Shown: positions 26,166 to 28,618 of the stretch, piece after piece
Layout: every line of letters begins with the position of its first letter
Numbering within the stretch: position 1 is the first letter of the stretch
DNA from: Deltaproteobacteria bacterium
GTDB taxonomy: Bacteria > Myxococcota_A > UBA9042 > DTJE01
Length of the DNA: 28,618 nucleotides
Direction of reading: 5' to 3'
Assembly (NCBI GenBank): GCA_013151875.1
Contig: JAADHL010000066.1
Location: forward strand, 1 to 28,618
Made by a program: the position numbers and the translations under genes
The notes under the pieces: generated by a model
The model's input: the letters and a program-made list of their open reading frames with translations, nothing else
Told to the model about the DNA's origin: nothing
Databases searched by the model: none

Positions 26166-27497
26166 ATGGGACCTTTTGCACACACCATGGAATGGGGTAC
26201 CACGACCGTATATGTCGTCTCGTTCATCATAGGCATCGGCTTTGGCGCCGCGCTCGAGATGGCTGGGTTCGGGGATTCCAGGAAACTCACGGGCCAGTTC
26301 TATCTGAGGGACATGACAGTCCTCAAGGTGATGTTCGGTGCGGTGGTCATGGCCGCGGTCCTGCTGGGCCTTTTCAGTGCGTTCGGATGGATCGACATGT
26401 CCCTTGTGTGGATCAATCCCACCTATCTGTGGCCTGGGATCGTTGGCGGCCTGGTCATGGGCGTGGGCTTCATGATCGGTGGATTCTGCCCGGGTACATC
26501 GGTGGTGGCAGCCTCGACCCTGAAGGTCGACGGCATTGTCTTTCTGATCGGCGTTGGCATCGGAATCTTCGTGTTCGGTCTGACCCTGCCCCAGTTCGAG
26601 GGGTTCTGGCTGTCCTCCAATTACGGACATATCACCCTGCCCGAGGTGTTTCATGTCAGCAAGGGCGTGGTGCTGATAGCCGTGGTGTTCGTGGGCCTGT
26701 TTTCGTTCATGCTGGCTGAGCTTTCCGAGGCGAAATTCGGGGAGGGTATGCAGGGGCATGAGCTTCATATTCTTCCCCGCAGGCCCCTTTCCTGGGCGGC
26801 CGTCGGATTGCTGATCGTTGCGGCGGGGGCAGCGGCCCTGAAGGGCGAACCCACCGGCGAGGACCTGTGGCTGAGGATTGCGCCCACGGCTGAAAAGGCC
26901 ATCAAGGATCGAACCGTATATGTCCATCCTCTGGAGGTCGCGGAAATCACCCGGAACACCGATCTGTACACCGTGGTCCTGGACGTCCGCGACGAGGCCG
27001 ACTTCAACCTATTTCATCTGCGAGAGTCGCGCCGCGTGACGCAGGCCCAATTGGATGACCCCGGGTTCGTAAAGAAACTGTCGTCCATGCCCGATAATAC
27101 TGTGTTTTTCACGGTATCGTGGGATGAAACCGCGGCCACGGAAGCCTGGAAGAAACTGAAGGCCCGGGGTCTTGCCAACGTCTACATAGTCGAGGGCGGG
27201 ATCAACAACTGGCACCGGATATTCCCGGTACCGCCCTGCCTGGGCAAGCCCGCCAAGGGGAAACACGAGGATGAGACCCCCTACCTGACCTACTTCAGGG
27301 CTGTGGGCGACTGCTGCAACACCGCGTACCCAGAGGTCGCCTACAAGCAGATACCTACGGACTGTTACCTGGAAATGACGCACGATCCGCACGTGCATTC
27401 AGCGGCCGGTTCAAAGGAACCAGAGGGGCCAGACGTCAAGTTCAAGCACAAGGTCAAGCTGAAAAAGAAACGTGCCGTAACCGGCGGCTGCGGGTGA
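26166..27497 (+). CDS. YeeE/YedE second half fused to a rhodanese-like domain lacking the catalytic Cys
   Basis: A 443-residue protein. Residues ~1-240 are hydrophobic and hold the second YeeE/YedE half with GFCPGTS (Cys near 110). Residues ~250-365 form a rhodanese-like domain: VVLDVRDEADFNLFHL, the NVYIVEGGINNW ending and the usual spacing. In the active loop, where rhodaneses have the persulfide-carrying Cys, aligning backwards from KKLKARG puts S318 in VSWDET, so no persulfide could form there. The ~75-residue tail that follows has several Cys (PPCLG, GDCCNT, TDCYLE, TGGCG) and a Lys-rich stretch; it matches no family I know. The start at 26166 is set by GGGAGG 7 bases upstream and by the loss of family similarity before it. 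It is the last gene of the operon. Confidence 0.85.
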   Translation: MGPFAHTMEWGTTTVYVVSFIIGIGFGAALEMAGFGDSRKLTGQFYLRDMTVLKVMFGAVVMAAVLLGLFSAFGWIDMSLVWINPTYLWPGIVGGLVMGVGFMIGGFCPGTSVVAASTLKVDGIVFLIGVGIGIFVFGLTLPQFEGFWLSSNYGHITLPEVFHVSKGVVLIAVVFVGLFSFMLAELSEAKFGEGMQGHELHILPRRPLSWAAVGLLIVAAGAAALKGEPTGEDLWLRIAPTAEKAIKDRTVYVHPLEVAEITRNTDLYTVVLDVRDEADFNLFHLRESRRVTQAQLDDPGFVKKLSSMPDNTVFFTVSWDETAATEAWKKLKARGLANVYIVEGGINNWHRIFPVPPCLGKPAKGKHEDETPYLTYFRAVGDCCNTAYPEVAYKQIPTDCYLEMTHDPHVHSAAGSKEPEGPDVKFKHKVKLKKKRAVTGGCG

Positions 27498-27512
27498 ATC
27501 GACCGTTTTTTT
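27489..27512 (+). terminator. Possible intrinsic terminator at the end of the sulfur operon
   Basis: A weak hairpin (CGG-G-T with ACCG, four pairs and one bulged G) is followed directly by seven T (27506-27512). It overlaps the stop codon at 27495-27497. The stem is short, so it is only a candidate. Confidence 0.35.
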
Positions 27513-27726
27513 CCCCGACCGAGGTTGAGATTTATCGACTCCGAAACGAGGCAATTTTCAGAGAGTGATTTTGTAATTGATAGTGGACAGTGTTGATTTT
27601 CAAGCTCACCGAACAAATCAAACGGGGCAAAATGAAGTATTGGAGGCGGATTTTCCTACTGAGCGCAGACTTTTTCCAAGTCCAGCTGAAGTCTGATTTG
27701 GAGCATGAAACGAAAGCGGATGGACA
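27513..27726. other. AT-richer intergenic region between the sulfur operon and the transposase
   Basis: This ~215-base stretch is clearly lower in GC than the rest of the window and contains no gene I can support. It holds one inverted repeat, CAGACTT (27666-27672) with AAGTCTG (27689-27695), 16 bases apart, just past the 3' end of the minus-strand transposase. That repeat could be a terminator or part of the transposon end. The base composition suggests the DNA entered with the mobile element. Confidence 0.5.
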
Positions 27727-28618
27727 TCAAGGGGGAGGTATGGCAAGTACGGGCACGATGTCCCGTAAAGCGTAGGTTCCGAGAGGAAAGAAGACTTCTT
27801 GCACGCCCGCCTTCCATTGGCTGTATGCCTGTCGGTACTGAAGCCTGAAGAGCTTCAACTGTTCGATTGCCTGAACACGTAAGGAGATGTCCCGGGCTGC
27901 CACCTGTGGGTTTTGTCCGCGACGCGGTGCTTTTGTAGAAGGGGAGTCAGTGGGTCGAACATTCAAGGCAAGCATTGAGCCCAAAAAGGAACGCCCTGCC
28001 TGATGAAACTCCTGCCGGATTCCTTCTTCCCTTTCAGCAAGTCGAACCCGAATAAGAGCCTGCCATTCTTCATTCGACATGTCTTCGTATCCTGATGGTC
28101 GCTTCAATGAAAAGGCGACTCTTTCCGGCATGGGCCCCTTTGCGCGGAAGAAGTGTTTAGGCCGTTTGAAAATCACCTTCGCTCCAAAACGCAAGGTCCC
28201 GCTGTGAGCGCCTGGCCAATGCCTGTACCTGGAAACGAGCCCTGCACGTACCGGATTGACCATCGTATAGACCATCTTGTCCAGACAGTCCTGCGGCGTA
28301 TATAGCCTGACCATGCTGTAGCTGCCTGTGGCCCAGAAGTTCTCCCATCTGCCGTGCAAAGAGTTGAACGCCTTAGCCAAAAACTCATTGAGCCATGACA
28401 TGAAGGCAGGGAGGTCTCCTTTCGTATCCGTGACAACGAGATGGTAGTGGTTGGACATTACGCAATAGGCGTGGACCTGAATAGAGTACTTTCGGGCTGC
28501 ATATGCGAGACAGTATTCGAATATCTGCTTTATCAGCGGTGCCGGCCTCAGCAGAAACATCCTCTGCGTGGTCCTGCGAGTGACCAGGTACGTGGAACCA
28601 GGAATGATTTGTCTTGGC
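27727..28618 (-). CDS. Y1 (IS200/RAYT-like) transposase, 5' end cut by the window edge
   Basis: A REP-associated-tyrosine-type transposase (Y1_Tnp/HUH family), which makes single-strand cuts through a Tyr. The HUH motif is MSNHYHLVV and the catalytic Tyr is in MVYTMVNPVRAGLV (usually YxxxNPVRAGLV). The frame is open to the window end: beyond the in-frame ATG at 28560, the codons read PRQIIPGSTYLVTRRTTQR, which is the conserved start of this family (M-P-R-x-x-x-PG-x-x-Y). The true ATG is therefore probably just outside the window, with only its last base inside. The C-terminal region is longer than in RAYTs of E. coli and ends with a WKAGVQEVFFPLGTYALR segment that recurs in this subfamily. 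Neighbouring AT-rich DNA supports recent acquisition. Confidence 0.88.
   Translation of the reverse strand, partial: PRQIIPGSTYLVTRRTTQRMFLLRPAPLIKQIFEYCLAYAARKYSIQVHAYCVMSNHYHLVVTDTKGDLPAFMSWLNEFLAKAFNSLHGRWENFWATGSYSMVRLYTPQDCLDKMVYTMVNPVRAGLVSRYRHWPGAHSGTLRFGAKVIFKRPKHFFRAKGPMPERVAFSLKRPSGYEDMSNEEWQALIRVRLAEREEGIRQEFHQAGRSFLGSMLALNVRPTDSPSTKAPRRGQNPQVAARDISLRVQAIEQLKLFRLQYRQAYSQWKAGVQEVFFPLGTYALRDIVPVLAIPPP

Noticed and set aside
27495..27530. Selenocysteine readthrough at the end of the YeeE-rhodanese gene, because the tail ends GGCG before TGA
   Set aside because: The codons after the TGA show no conserved features and a T-run for termination follows at once.

Overview
The window is a GC-rich bacterial chromosome segment with tightly packed genes. 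It reads like a member of the former Deltaproteobacteria or an allied phylum (Myxococcota, Desulfobacterota). The reasons are the HRDVSPPN-type Ser/Thr kinase, very long TPR proteins, a LepB with a long cytoplasmic N-terminal extension, DUF1573/ASH-like lipoproteins, and a multiheme cytochrome operon for sulfur compounds. This placement is inferred from gene style, not from any search. No rRNA, tRNA or CRISPR was seen.

Layout. (1) 169-3434, plus strand: Slt70-like lytic transglycosylase, then an exported HAD phosphatase. It converges at a GGGGTC/GACCCC palindrome on (2) 3445-8907, minus strand: a 1539-residue TPR protein followed by a metallo-beta-lactamase-fold hydrolase. (3) 9040-11755, plus: aldehyde dehydrogenase, then a DUF1573-type lipoprotein whose frame is crossed by one TGA exactly where the family has the first Cys of its CGCT motif, so it is a selenoprotein candidate. 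(4) 11845-13152, minus: membrane-anchored Ser/Thr kinase. (5) 13351-16990, plus: dnaN, a recF with a frameshift just before the Walker A motif, and murA with Asp instead of the usual catalytic Cys. dnaA is not next to dnaN. (6) 17066-19286: feoA-feoB ferrous iron uptake behind a promoter that overlaps a near-perfect Fur box. (7) 19375-21530: lepB signal peptidase and a BadF/NAGK-type sugar kinase. (8) 21640-27497: a five-gene operon of an ArsR-family regulator, an octaheme cytochrome of the tetrathionate reductase (OTR) family, a heptaheme c / membrane cytochrome b fusion with an EF-hand loop, and a YeeE/YedE (TsuA-type thiosulfate) transporter split over two genes, the second fused to a rhodanese-like domain without its catalytic Cys. 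(9) 27727-28618, minus: a Y1 (HUH/RAYT-like) transposase that runs off the window edge, flanked by AT-richer DNA.

How it works together (inference): the region 8 genes look like a self-contained respiratory module. The membrane cytochrome b would take electrons from quinol, pass them through its periplasmic c-hemes to the octaheme enzyme, and the YeeE pair would move thiosulfate or a related sulfur anion, all under a Cys-containing ArsR repressor with an inverted-repeat operator. FeoAB would supply iron for the 15 c-type hemes. The two points most worth checking are the candidate selenocysteine DUF1573 protein and the sulfur operon with its split transporter and altered rhodanese.
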